Shown: in pieces, positions 16,405 to 25,457 of the stretch
How the letters are laid out: each line of letters opens with the position of its first letter
How positions within the stretch are numbered: position 1 is the stretch's first letter
Source of the DNA: Zunongwangia pacifica
Lineage (GTDB): Bacteria; Bacteroidota; Bacteroidia; Flavobacteriales; Flavobacteriaceae
NCBI RefSeq assembly: GCF_023499215.1
Contig: NZ_JAKHSK010000014.1
Coordinates: 1 to 64,000 of the forward strand
Direction of reading: 5' to 3'
DNA: 64,000 nt
Program-made: the position numbers and the translations under genes
Notes under the pieces: generated by a model
Database searches by the model: none
Told to the model about the DNA's origin: nothing
The model's input: only the letters and a program-made list of their open reading frames with translations

Positions 16405-16455
16405 CTCACTAATGTGAGTAATTAACCAGAGCCGACTTTAAAAGGCCGACTCTGG
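16405..16455 (-). other. Two intercistronic hairpins between ccoP and ccoG
   Basis: Read on the minus strand, CCAGAGUCGGC (16455-16445) pairs over 11 bp, with two G-U pairs, to GUCGGCUCUGG (16436-16426) across an 8-base loop. Six bases later CUCAC-AUUA-GUGAG (16418-16405) forms a second stem just before the ccoG ATG. There is no T-run, so these look like RNA-stability or processing elements rather than a terminator. Confidence 0.6.
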
Positions 16456-16464
16456 ATATTTGTT

Positions 16465-17442
16465 TTATTCTTTCAATTCTTTCTCTACCGCTCCATCTTC
16501 CATCATTACTTTTAAAGAAGTTGAATCGGCTGAGACTTCTACATCTGCTTCCTTTACAGGAGCATTTTCATCTACCCACAGGTCTCCCTGTGGTTCTTTA
16601 GGATCAGCCGGTGTGGTACCGTGTAGGCTAAGTACATAGCTGGCTACTTGGGCGATTTCCCCCGGTTTTAAATCTGTTTTCCAGGATACCATTCCTTTTC
16701 CAGGACGCCCTCCTTCAGAAATAGTGTTGAAAACATTTTTAATACCACCACCCAGTATCCAGTAGTCGTCGGTTAAGTTAGGCCCAATACCACCACCGGC
16801 ATCTTCCTTATGACATGCAACACAGTTACCCGCAAATATGGCTGAACCTGCTTTGATGTCTTCCTCACCGGTTAGCAGTTCTACTGTGTTTGCATCTATT
16901 AAATCTTTGGCTGTCTTTTTATATTCTTCGATCGCTTTTTTAGCTGATGCTACCTCTGCGATATACTCTTCTTTTTGATCGGGTGCTCCAAAAACGTGAT
17001 GTCTTACCAAATATACTGCGGCAAATACCATTGTTGCGTAAAATCCATACAACCACCATGGGGGTAGGTTATTGTCCAGCTCTCTAATCCCATCGTAATT
17101 GTGATCCAGAATAATTTCGTCTTCTTCTTCAACTGGTTTACTATCGTTTATTTTTTTCCAGAACGCTTTTAGTTTAGAAAAACGGTTCTTTTTTCTTAAA
17201 GCCTGTTGCTGAAGGTAACGCTCCTGAGCTTCTGGAGTTAAACTTCTAAATAATACTGAAGTAATACTGGCCAGTACAACTTCCATCGCAATTCCAAAAA
17301 CCATTAAGATCCCAAGAACCGCCCAAATGACCGGATATTCAATAAACGCCCATTCTTCTGAAGTTTCTACCGTAAGTTCCAGAAAAATAAATGCAAGAAC
17401 AGTAATTGCGATAACTCTTAAATATGATGCCGTATTTCTCAT
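16465..17442 (-). CDS. ccoP: cbb3 oxidase cytochrome c subunit CcoP (single haem)
   Basis: This 325-residue subunit has an N-terminal hydrophobic pair (to about residue 60), a central helix in PPWWLYGFYATMVFAAVYLV, then one cytochrome c domain with NCVACHKED (Cys207, Cys210, His211) and a later Met ligand region GKGMVSWK. Proteobacterial CcoP carries two haems; only one CxxCH is present here, as known for Bacteroidota. It delivers electrons to the oxidase. The acidic C-terminus is rich in Glu and Asp. The start overlaps ccoQ by 4 bp. Confidence 0.94.
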   Translation of the reverse strand: MRNTASYLRVIAITVLAFIFLELTVETSEEWAFIEYPVIWAVLGILMVFGIAMEVVLASITSVLFRSLTPEAQERYLQQQALRKKNRFSKLKAFWKKINDSKPVEEEDEIILDHNYDGIRELDNNLPPWWLYGFYATMVFAAVYLVRHHVFGAPDQKEEYIAEVASAKKAIEEYKKTAKDLIDANTVELLTGEEDIKAGSAIFAGNCVACHKEDAGGGIGPNLTDDYWILGGGIKNVFNTISEGGRPGKGMVSWKTDLKPGEIAQVASYVLSLHGTTPADPKEPQGDLWVDENAPVKEADVEVSADSTSLKVMMEDGAVEKELKE

Positions 17443-17624
17443 AATACCTCTTGATTATCGTCCTCTAAAGGAATGTTACTCACTTGTTTTATATGTTCTT
17501 TCTTCGCCGTGATTACCCATCCAAAAAGAGCGACGAAAAAAATGAAGAATATCAGCAGAGATATCATGGGGTACACCGCTACCCCATCGATATTTTCCAG
17601 ATTTCCTTTTATAAATTTTAGCAT
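17439..17624 (-). CDS. ccoQ: CcoQ-like small subunit of cbb3 oxidase
   Basis: This 61-residue single-span protein lies between ccoNO and ccoP. The helix is about residues 20-40 (MISLLIFFIFFVALFGWVI), followed by a short basic and acidic tail. Size, membrane topology and position match CcoQ/FixQ, which stabilises the oxidase complex. It is 36 bp after ccoNO and overlaps ccoP by 4 bp. Confidence 0.88.
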   Translation of the reverse strand: MLKFIKGNLENIDGVAVYPMISLLIFFIFFVALFGWVITAKKEHIKQVSNIPLEDDNQEVL

Positions 17625-17660
17625 GATTTAGTTTTTTGATGTTATAACTTTAGCTGTATT

Positions 17661-19898
17661 TTATTTGATAGCTCCTAAGCCATCTTCTGTTTCCCCAAGA
17701 ATTTCGGCTTCCTGCTCTTCATCTACATTCTTCACTTTAATATCTGTACCTAAGCGTTGCAGATAAGCGATTAGCGCAACAATCTCTCGATTACGCATCT
17801 CTACGAATTCCTCACCATTTTCTTTAGCATAAGCTTTATCTGCCTCATAGGTTTTGGCAAAATCTGGATCACTATAAAGGTTTTCCTCTATTTTTTTACC
17901 TTGCTCTGCCATCCACTCTTGCGCTCTATCGATCTCGGCCTGGGTATAAGGTACGCCCAGACTTACCATCGCTTCCATTTTATCTTCGGTAGACGATTTG
18001 TCCAGCTCTCTATTTAGTAACCATTTATACGATGGCATAATAGAACCCGAAGAGGTACTTTGTGGATCGTAAAGGTGATTTAAATGCCAGTTATCGGAAT
18101 ATTTACCTCCAACCCTGAACAAATCGGGACCAGTTCGTTTACTACCCCATAAGAATGGGTGGTCATAAACATATTCACCAGATTTAGAGTATTCACCATA
18201 ACGCTCTACTTCACTACGGAAAGGACGAATCATTTGCGAGTGACAGCTTACACATCCTTCACGAATATAAAGGTCACGACCTTCTAGCTCTAGCGGAGTA
18301 TATGGTTTTACACTTGAAATCACTGGAACATATTCATCTACCATCAACGAAGGTATAATCTGAACCATACCACCAATCAAGATCGCGATAGTAGCGAAAA
18401 TGGTTAATTTTACCGGTCTTCTTTCTAACCAGGTATGATACCCTTCTTTTGCAGTTCTCTTACTGGTAATTTTAGCAAGAGGAGCAGCTTCAGCTAATTC
18501 ATCGGTAACTTTACTTCCCTGTTTTGCTGTTTTGTATACGTTATAAAGTGCAATAAATGCTCCTACGATAAATAAACTACCTCCAATCGCTCTCATCCAG
18601 TACATTGGGATAATTTCGGTAAGCGTTTCTAAGAAGTTACCATACGTTAAGGTACCATCAGGATTAAACTGTTTCCACATAGAAGCTTGTACAAATCCTG
18701 CCACGTACATTGGTAACGCATACATCACAATACCAAGGGTACCGATCCAGAAATGTGCATTTGCTAATTTTATAGACCAAAGTTTAGTCTTAAATAACCT
18801 TGGTACCAACCAGTAGATCATACCAAAAGTTAAAAAGCCATTCCATGCTAAAGCGCCAACGTGAACGTGAGCAATCACCCAGTCACTAAAGTGTGCAATG
18901 GCATTTACGTTTTTAAGCGAAAGCATTGGCCCTTCGAAAGTTGCCATACCATAACCAGTAATTGCAACCACCATAAATTTAAGAACAGGATCTGTTCTTA
19001 CCTTATCCCAGGCTCCACGAAGAGTTAATAATCCATTAATCATCCCTCCCCAGGATGGTGCGATTAACATTACCGAGAAAGCTACCCCTAAATTTTGCGC
19101 CCAATCTGGCAAAGCTGAATATAATAAGTGGTGCGGCCCAGCCCAGATGTATATAAAAATTAATGACCAGAAGTGAACAATCGATAATCGATAAGAATAA
19201 ACAGGTCTATTGGCAGCCTTAGGAACAAAATAATACATTAATCCAAGAAAAGGAGTAGTAAGGAAAAAAGCTACCGCATTATGCCCATACCACCATTGTA
19301 CTAAAGCATCTTGAACCCCGGCATAAACCGAGTAACTTTTTAGGGCACTTACCGGTAACTCTATACTGTTTACAATATGTAAAACGGCTACGGTTACAAA
19401 AGTAGCCAGGTAAAACCATATTGCTACATATAAATGGCGTTGTCTACGTTTTAAGATTGTACCAATTAAGTTAGCACCAAAAGCTACCCAAACTAAAGCA
19501 ATTGCTATATCGATGGGCCATTCCAGTTCAGCATATTCTTTAGAAGTAGTATAGCCTAAAGGTAAGGTTAAGGCTGCTGCCACGATGATCGCCTGCCAAC
19601 CCCAAAAGTTGAAGTTACTAAGTGCATCGTTCCACATCCTTGCTTTTAAAAGACGCTGGCTAGAATAATAAACTCCAGCGAAAATGGCGTTTCCTACGAA
19701 GGCAAAAATCACGGCATTGGTATGCAAGGGTCGTAAACGCCCAAAACTAAGCCACGAAATACCATCGGTTACATTAGGAAACAAAAACATAAAAGCAAGT
19801 AATAGCCCTACGCTCATTCCCACAATACCCCAAAAAATGGTCGCATTGATAAATTTCCTTACGATCTTGTTGTCGTAATAAAACTGCTCTTTTTCCAT
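17661..19898 (-). CDS. ccoNO: Fused CcoN-CcoO subunits of cbb3 cytochrome c oxidase
   Basis: This 745-residue fusion provides the catalytic haem-copper subunit CcoN (about residues 1-480, twelve helices, with histidine-rich segments such as WWYGHNAVAFF, WAGPHHLLY and HVHVGALAWNG) and the monohaem cytochrome c CcoO (about 500-745, motif GCVSCHSQMIRPF, Cys549, Cys552, His553, and later GPDLFRVGGKYSD). It reduces oxygen at low concentration and pumps protons. The fusion is standard in Bacteroidota. It follows ccoS by 15 bp and heads the structural genes. Confidence 0.96.
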   Translation of the reverse strand: MEKEQFYYDNKIVRKFINATIFWGIVGMSVGLLLAFMFLFPNVTDGISWLSFGRLRPLHTNAVIFAFVGNAIFAGVYYSSQRLLKARMWNDALSNFNFWGWQAIIVAAALTLPLGYTTSKEYAELEWPIDIAIALVWVAFGANLIGTILKRRQRHLYVAIWFYLATFVTVAVLHIVNSIELPVSALKSYSVYAGVQDALVQWWYGHNAVAFFLTTPFLGLMYYFVPKAANRPVYSYRLSIVHFWSLIFIYIWAGPHHLLYSALPDWAQNLGVAFSVMLIAPSWGGMINGLLTLRGAWDKVRTDPVLKFMVVAITGYGMATFEGPMLSLKNVNAIAHFSDWVIAHVHVGALAWNGFLTFGMIYWLVPRLFKTKLWSIKLANAHFWIGTLGIVMYALPMYVAGFVQASMWKQFNPDGTLTYGNFLETLTEIIPMYWMRAIGGSLFIVGAFIALYNVYKTAKQGSKVTDELAEAAPLAKITSKRTAKEGYHTWLERRPVKLTIFATIAILIGGMVQIIPSLMVDEYVPVISSVKPYTPLELEGRDLYIREGCVSCHSQMIRPFRSEVERYGEYSKSGEYVYDHPFLWGSKRTGPDLFRVGGKYSDNWHLNHLYDPQSTSSGSIMPSYKWLLNRELDKSSTEDKMEAMVSLGVPYTQAEIDRAQEWMAEQGKKIEENLYSDPDFAKTYEADKAYAKENGEEFVEMRNREIVALIAYLQRLGTDIKVKNVDEEQEAEILGETEDGLGAIK

Positions 19899-19913
19899 AA
19901 GATTATAAACAAA

Positions 19914-20093
19914 TTATTTATCGGTGATTTTAGAATTTTCCTTACTGTCAATAACTTCATCTTCAAATAGCATTCTTACTGACGGCGTATAGGTGTCGTC
20001 GTACTGACCTCTTTTTACCGATATGATAAAGGCGATAAAAAAGACGACCGCTACTACAACACTTATACTTAGCAATACGTAGATGATGTTCAT
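19914..20093 (-). CDS. ccoS: CcoS, cbb3 oxidase assembly protein
   Basis: This 59-residue frame starts at the ATG at 20093 and ends with TAA at 19914. It begins MNIIYVLLSISVVVAVVFFI, a single helix, and continues with AFIISVKRGQYDD and the conserved acidic DDTYTPSVRMLFEDE, the CcoS/FixS signature. It is needed for cofactor insertion into CcoN. It is the first gene of the cco operon, 15 bp ahead of ccoNO, and its promoter carries an Fnr-type box. Confidence 0.92.
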   Translation of the reverse strand: MNIIYVLLSISVVVAVVFFIAFIISVKRGQYDDTYTPSVRMLFEDEVIDSKENSKITDK

Positions 20094-20112
20094 GGGATTT
20101 CCTAATTTTTTG

Positions 20113-20155
20113 TAAAAGTATTATGTGTCCTGCTGGCAAAAAATGACATTTATCA
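20113..20155 (-). promoter_or_regulatory. Fnr-type box and -7 element of the cco operon
   Basis: On the minus strand TGAT-AAAT-GTCA (20155-20144) precedes the octamer TACTTTTA (20120-20113), a one-mismatch version of TAnnTTTG. Centre-to-octamer-end distance is 36.5 bp, identical to the hemN and ccoI promoters. The ATG of ccoS is 20 bp further on. Confidence 0.7.
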
Positions 20156-20183
20156 GGTTTTACTGATAATTAAGTTCAGTTTA

Positions 20184-22607
20184 CTATAATTTGCTTTTAG
20201 CATAACTTTTTAAGATTCTTTTTGCTGAATACTGTGAACTTATCGTGGTAAAAGCCACAATACTTATAGAACTTAAAGGCATTAAAATCGCTGCAACAAT
20301 AGGCGACAAATGCCCTGTAACCGCAAAACCAAGACCTACCAGATTATAGAAAAGTGATAGTAAAAAGCTTAATTTTATAATACGGTGGCCGCTATTTGCC
20401 AGGGTAAAAAACTGACCAATCTTACCAAAAACCGAAGCATCTAAAATGGCATCACAAGCTGGAGAAAACACATTAATATTTTCTGAAATAACTACACCAA
20501 CATCACTTTGCTTTAATGCCCCGGCATCGTTTAACCCATCCCCAATCATCATTACCGACCGGCCTTCTTCCTGAAGTTTTTTAATAAACTGCAATTTATC
20601 CTGTGGTTTTTGGTTAAAACTCATTTTGGTGCTTAATGGTAATAGCTTTTCAAGGCTTTTACGTTCGCCATCATTATCTCCAGAAAGCACAAATAATTGC
20701 TTGCTTTTACCTAAAGCTTTAAACAATTGTCCAACATCTTCCCTATATTCATTCTTTAAAATATATCGGCCTTTATAATGATTATTGGTACTAATATGAA
20801 CGGCAGTTTGGTTAAGTTGCTCCTGTATCGATTCACTATTTTCAGCAACATATCGAAAAGCCCCTATTTTTATCGAATTTTGGTCTGCTGAAGCTTCCAT
20901 TCCTTTCCCCACTTCTTCATTAAAAGAATCTAAGGTTTTTATATCGTTTTGCTCTAAAATTTCATATAACGATCGGCTTAATGGATGGTTAGAAGCTCTT
21001 AGCGTACTATTAAGCAATGATTTTTCTTCTTCAGAAAGCAAATCCCCCTCGTAAGTGATCATATTTCTTTTGGTTGAAGTGAGTGTCCCAGTTTTATCGA
21101 AAACCACCGCATCGATATTGGCCATTTTCTCGATAATATTTGCTTCTTTTAAATAGAATTTATGCTGACCAAAAATCCGGAGTAAATTCCCTAAAGTAAA
21201 AGGTGCAGCCAGCGCCAGTGCACATGGGCAGGCGATAATAAGCACCGCCGTAAATACCTGTGGTATCATCGCAGGATCGATAAAATACCAGGCTACCGTG
21301 GCTAAAATCGATATGCTTAAAATCGCTTTTGTAAAATAACCACTTATCTTATTGGTAAGATCCTGAAAGCTTCCTTTAAAGTTTTTATCGAAAACCTCAT
21401 TATTCCATAACTGTGTTAAATATGATTGTTCTACCGGTTTTAGCACTTCTACCTGAAGTAAACCCGCGGTTTGTTTTCCACCGGCATAAATTTTATCGCC
21501 ATTTTTAATCGAAACCGGCACAGCTTCTCCGGTCACGAAACTATAATCTATTAAAGCTTCTCCTTCTAGTAATCTGGCATCTACAGGAATTAATTCGTTG
21601 TTTCTAATCAGGATCTTATCACCTTTTCTAAGCTTATACACTTCTACCTGTTCTTCGTTTTGATTTTGGGTATTTGGATGATTAATTCTGGTGACACCAA
21701 TAGGAAAATACGATTTGTAATCCCGCTCAAAAGAAAGATAAGAATAGGTTTTTTGCTGAAAGAACCTTCCCAGTAATAAGAAGAATACAAGGCCCGAAAG
21801 GCTATCAAAAAATCCGGTCCCCATATCAAAAACCACTTCAAAACTACTTCTTAAAAACAACACGGTAATTCCTAAAGCTATGGGGACATCGATGTTTAAA
21901 ATTCCAGATTTTAAGCCTTTAAATGCTGAAATAAAATAGGTACTTGCCGAATAAAATACTACCGGCAAACTAAAGGCAAACATCAGCCATCGAAACACAT
22001 ATTTAAACTGATCCAGCCAAAATTCTTTAACTTCAAAATACTCCGGAAACGATAAAAACATGATATTCCCAAAAGCAAAACCGGCAACCCCAAGTTTGTA
22101 GATTAAACTTCGGTCGATATTGCGCTCTTTTTTATCGCTATCTGAAAGTGAAATATAAGGCTCATAGCCTAATTTACACAGTAGCTCTACTAACTGTAAA
22201 AACGTAATTTTTTCCGCAGAAAAATGAACTCTTAAGGTTTTTTCGGGAAAATTAACCTGCGAGTTTTTAATGCCGGGGTGAAGTTTAGAAAGATTCTCTA
22301 ACACCCAAATACAGGAACTGCAATGAATTTCTGGAATAAGCAGGTTTACAATGCAAACCTCAGTACTTTTAAATTCAAGCAGTTTCTCTACAATTTCATC
22401 ATTTTGTAGAAAATCAAATTTTCCTAATTGAGTTTTAGGAGAAATTCCAGGGCGTTCATCAAGAGCGTAATAATAATCGAGATCATTGCTACTTAAAATT
22501 TCGTAAACTGTTTTACAACCATTACAGCAAAAATCTTTATTATCATAAACAAGGGCGTCGCTTTTACAAGCTTCACCACAGTGGTAACATGATTTCATAT
22601 TCTGCAC
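20184..22607 (-). CDS. ccoI: CcoI/FixI copper-transporting P1B-type ATPase
   Basis: This 807-residue P-type ATPase exports copper for the cbb3 oxidase. It opens with a cysteine-rich MKSCYHCGEACK and FCCNGCKTVYEIL segment typical of CcoI, then an HMA-like domain with CSSCIWVLENLS, six or more helices, the metal-site ACPCAL (Cys460, Cys462), the phosphorylation motif DKTGTLT (Asp504) and hinge MIGDGLNDAGALKQ. It lies apart from the other cco genes, transcribed from a region shared with the divergent fnr-type gene. The cysteine-rich start and the neighbourhood separate it from general CopA pumps. Confidence 0.95.
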   Translation of the reverse strand: MQNMKSCYHCGEACKSDALVYDNKDFCCNGCKTVYEILSSNDLDYYYALDERPGISPKTQLGKFDFLQNDEIVEKLLEFKSTEVCIVNLLIPEIHCSSCIWVLENLSKLHPGIKNSQVNFPEKTLRVHFSAEKITFLQLVELLCKLGYEPYISLSDSDKKERNIDRSLIYKLGVAGFAFGNIMFLSFPEYFEVKEFWLDQFKYVFRWLMFAFSLPVVFYSASTYFISAFKGLKSGILNIDVPIALGITVLFLRSSFEVVFDMGTGFFDSLSGLVFFLLLGRFFQQKTYSYLSFERDYKSYFPIGVTRINHPNTQNQNEEQVEVYKLRKGDKILIRNNELIPVDARLLEGEALIDYSFVTGEAVPVSIKNGDKIYAGGKQTAGLLQVEVLKPVEQSYLTQLWNNEVFDKNFKGSFQDLTNKISGYFTKAILSISILATVAWYFIDPAMIPQVFTAVLIIACPCALALAAPFTLGNLLRIFGQHKFYLKEANIIEKMANIDAVVFDKTGTLTSTKRNMITYEGDLLSEEEKSLLNSTLRASNHPLSRSLYEILEQNDIKTLDSFNEEVGKGMEASADQNSIKIGAFRYVAENSESIQEQLNQTAVHISTNNHYKGRYILKNEYREDVGQLFKALGKSKQLFVLSGDNDGERKSLEKLLPLSTKMSFNQKPQDKLQFIKKLQEEGRSVMMIGDGLNDAGALKQSDVGVVISENINVFSPACDAILDASVFGKIGQFFTLANSGHRIIKLSFLLSLFYNLVGLGFAVTGHLSPIVAAILMPLSSISIVAFTTISSQYSAKRILKSYAKSKL

Positions 22608-22622
22608 AACTTAACCGTGGTA

Positions 22623-22665
22623 CAAAGATTCTTTATTTATAGAAATTAAAATATGATAAATATCA
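22623..22665 (-). promoter_or_regulatory. Fnr-type box and -7 element of ccoI, shared with divergent fnr
   Basis: TGAT-AAAT-ATCA (22654-22665) is a full match to the Fnr core. Toward ccoI, the octamer AATCTTTG (22630-22623) has one mismatch to TAnnTTTG and ends 36.5 bp from the box centre. Toward the regulator gene a good TACCTTTG lies at 22681-22688, 25 bp from the centre, so the box may activate ccoI and affect the regulator differently. Confidence 0.68.
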
Positions 22666-22725
22666 GTTGCGCTAAATGCTTACCTTTGTGAAACCAAAAT
22701 TGTAACCCATAACCGAGGCTTCAGT

Positions 22726-23427
22726 ATGAAAACCACTGAAAAAACCAGATGCGAAAGTTGCATCATAAGGCAGTTTAATGCGTTAAAGGCTTTTACTAAG
22801 GATGAATTAAAAGTTATTTCAGACCACAAAGTCACTAAAAATTTTAAAAAAGGGGATCTGATTTTTAAGGAAGGGGAAAAATTAAACGGCGTATTTTGTG
22901 TTAGGGATGGTGCCTCTAAACTTTCTAAACTTAGTGAAAACGGAAAGCACCAAATCGTAAAAATCGCTAAAAAAGGAGAGATTTTGGGTCAGCGGTCTGT
23001 GGTGGCAGACGAGCAAACAAATCTTAGTGCAACTGCCCTTAACGATACCTCGATGTGTTACATCCCAAAACAACTCATCATCGATAAGATTAACCAGAAT
23101 CCTGAATTTACCAGAAATCTTTTAAAGATCATGGCATCAGATCTTCGGGAATCAGATAATTTTATTGTAAACATGTCCCAGCATAACGTAAAACAACGAA
23201 TTGCTGAGGCCTTACTATATCTTGAAACCAATTTTGGTACCGACGATGAGGGATTTTTAGCGGTAAACCTTTCTAGAGAAGATTTGGCCAATGTCGTTGG
23301 AACTGCAACCGAAAGTTGTATCAGGCTCTTAGCCGAGTTGAAAAAAGAAAAATTTATAGCAACAAAAGCAAAAAAGACTAAAATAGAAGATAAAAAAGGG
23401 CTTGAAGACATGATAAATGGCTTTTAG
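22726..23427 (+). CDS. Crp/Fnr-family regulator, probable oxygen sensor
   Basis: This 233-residue regulator has a cyclic-nucleotide-type beta-barrel, a dimer helix and a C-terminal winged helix with ESCIR (Glu196, Arg200), the residues that read the TGA half-site. Cysteines are Cys9, Cys12, Cys58, Cys111 and Cys198. Cys9-xx-Cys12 and Cys111 (in MCYIP) align with three of the four Fnr cluster ligands. The third N-terminal cysteine is absent (Asn18 at that place), so Cys58 or a different cluster may serve. It is divergent from ccoI, and its predicted sites occur before ccoI, ccoS and hemN. Confidence 0.88.
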   Translation: MKTTEKTRCESCIIRQFNALKAFTKDELKVISDHKVTKNFKKGDLIFKEGEKLNGVFCVRDGASKLSKLSENGKHQIVKIAKKGEILGQRSVVADEQTNLSATALNDTSMCYIPKQLIIDKINQNPEFTRNLLKIMASDLRESDNFIVNMSQHNVKQRIAEALLYLETNFGTDDEGFLAVNLSREDLANVVGTATESCIRLLAELKKEKFIATKAKKTKIEDKKGLEDMINGF

Positions 23428-23587
23428 GCTTCCTACTGAAACCTAAAAACCATTGTTATTTTTCATTCCAAAACTTTCCCTAAGGATAATTATGTTGCGA
23501 TGGCTATGATTAAAATTAGCAAAAATTGTAATTGATTTCTATAAGAGATTTAACCAAATAATTTGCAAGAAATCATTACATAACTTT

Positions 23588-23953
23588 TTATTCTTTAACC
23601 AGTTCGATATTCACATTCCCGTCAATTAAGGTAAGGACATACGTATAATTTCCATCTTTAAGAGGTTCCTCTCCAACATAATCGTATGGTTGAAGCGTAT
23701 ATTCGGTTCCCTGTGCAGATAATTTGACATTTGCATATCGATATGCTTTTTCAAACACTTTGTATTCAGAGAATTCTCCTGAATCTAGATTGCCATAATC
23801 AACGTTATACACTACAATATCCTTGTAATTGAGATCACTCTCATTTTTTAATCGAATATTTACTATTGCTTTTTCTTCTTGAATAGAATCATCGTCGTTT
23901 GAGCAGCTTAGGCTTAGTGTAACGGTGAAAAGTAAGATCAAAATTTTTTTCAT
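23588..23953 (-). CDS. Small lipoprotein, unknown function
   Basis: This 121-residue exported protein has a short basic start, a hydrophobic stretch and a lipobox ending SLSC followed by SNDDDS, the acidic post-cysteine pattern usual for surface lipoproteins of Bacteroidota. The mature part is beta-rich, with YKDIVVYNVDYGNLDSGEFS and EYTLQPYDYVGEE. Proteins of this shape are common in the group, but I cannot assign a role. It stands alone between the Fnr-type gene (convergent) and the glycosyltransferase. Confidence 0.8.
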   Translation of the reverse strand: MKKILILLFTVTLSLSCSNDDDSIQEEKAIVNIRLKNESDLNYKDIVVYNVDYGNLDSGEFSEYKVFEKAYRYANVKLSAQGTEYTLQPYDYVGEEPLKDGNYTYVLTLIDGNVNIELVKE

Positions 23954-24029
23954 CAGTATTTGTTTTTTTACTAGATCATAATTCAGCCAAATGGTTGCGT
24001 TGAAAAAATACTTAATGCCAAAAAACTAA

Positions 24030-25457
24030 TCATTTTTTTGCCGATTTGGACAGTCCTGTCCTTGTCATTTCTCCCCAACTTTTTTTACCAATAATTAAAT
24101 CCCAGTTTCCACGAACTGCCGACCACATTACAAACGGATGATATACAATGGGTTCTAAAAACGCCGTTCCTATGAGTGTAAAAATGTATTTTGGTTTCTT
24201 GTACTGCTGAAAGCTATATTCTTCGAAAAATAAAGCGGTTATAGAAAATAAAACGGCAAAGGAATAGACCACGAATAGAAAGGTTAAAAAGAATTCCCAG
24301 CTAATAAGACCAAACCAAAGCAAACAAATAAAAAACAAGGAGCCAGAGAATTCTATAAGCGGGGCCATCCATTCAAAAAACAACCAAAATGGTGTTGATA
24401 ACATTCCCAAAACACCGTATTTAGGATTAAAGATCATTTTCTTGTGAAGCAATAGTGTTTCAGCAGTTCCTCTTGTCCACCGGTTACGTTGCCTTTTTAG
24501 GATTTCCCAACTTTGTGGCACTTCCGTCCAACATAAAGGATCGGGTACAAAACCAACTTTATAAGGAATCTTCTTTTCTCTCATCATTCGGCGCATACGC
24601 ACCAGCAACTCCATATCCTCTCCTACCGTATTATGGTTATAGCCACCTGCTTCAATGGCTATTTGTTTATCGAACATCCCAAAGGCTCCAGAAATAAGCA
24701 GTAAACCGTCAACACGGGACCACGCCATTCTTCCCATTAAAAAGGCTCTAAAATATTCGATAACCTGTACCCTGGCTACAAACTTATCGGGTAAACGAAC
24801 TTCAAGAATACGACCATCTTCAATCACACAATTATTGGCTACCCTAATCACCCCACCCGATGCAATCACCTTTTTCCTATTATTTAAGAAAGGTTTAATT
24901 AGCTTAAGCATTGCATCGTATTCTAAAATACAATCTACATCTATACAACAAATAATATCGTGTGTACAAACATTGATCCCCGTGTTTAGGGCATCTGCTT
25001 TACCTCCATTTTCTTTATCTATTACCAAGAGGTTTTTAAAGGCCGTGTTTTTGGATTTATAAACGCCGCGAATAGTTTGGGTTTTGATAAAATAATGAAA
25101 TAGGTAATCCTGCTTTTCTAAATCGTATTCTTCGATAAGCCGTTCCAGGCTATCGTCTTTACTGCCGTCGTTAATGATTACAATCTCGAAACTTGGATAG
25201 TTTATAGTTAAAAGTGATCGTACATTTTCTACAATATTAAGACCTTCGTTATAGGCCGGAGCTAATATGGAAACCGGAGGTAACTCTGATGCCTGTAATA
25301 AAGCAATTTCGTCTTTGTAATTATTGGAGCGTTTGTAATCCCTAATTTCAAAAATAGAAAAGATTGCCGAGAATAAATAGCCTAAACAAATTAGGATTCC
25401 GTAAACTAAGAAGAGCCAACTGGCAATATCTGCAATGTCGTCGAAGGTTATGCTCAT
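24030..25457 (-). CDS. Family 2 glycosyltransferase, membrane, processive type
   Basis: This 475-residue inner-membrane enzyme has one N-terminal helix, a cytosolic GT-A domain and three to four C-terminal helices. Catalytic features are NDGSKDDS, the DxD-like CIDVDCIL, the TVGEDMELL acidic motif and QRNRWTRG (QxxRW), the pattern of processive polysaccharide synthases such as those making poly-GlcNAc or hyaluronan-like chains. The HEAT-repeat gene ends immediately before it, and two-component genes lie upstream, pointing to regulated polysaccharide production. The sugar is unknown. Confidence 0.9.
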   Translation of the reverse strand: MSITFDDIADIASWLFLVYGILICLGYLFSAIFSIFEIRDYKRSNNYKDEIALLQASELPPVSILAPAYNEGLNIVENVRSLLTINYPSFEIVIINDGSKDDSLERLIEEYDLEKQDYLFHYFIKTQTIRGVYKSKNTAFKNLLVIDKENGGKADALNTGINVCTHDIICCIDVDCILEYDAMLKLIKPFLNNRKKVIASGGVIRVANNCVIEDGRILEVRLPDKFVARVQVIEYFRAFLMGRMAWSRVDGLLLISGAFGMFDKQIAIEAGGYNHNTVGEDMELLVRMRRMMREKKIPYKVGFVPDPLCWTEVPQSWEILKRQRNRWTRGTAETLLLHKKMIFNPKYGVLGMLSTPFWLFFEWMAPLIEFSGSLFFICLLWFGLISWEFFLTFLFVVYSFAVLFSITALFFEEYSFQQYKKPKYIFTLIGTAFLEPIVYHPFVMWSAVRGNWDLIIGKKSWGEMTRTGLSKSAKK

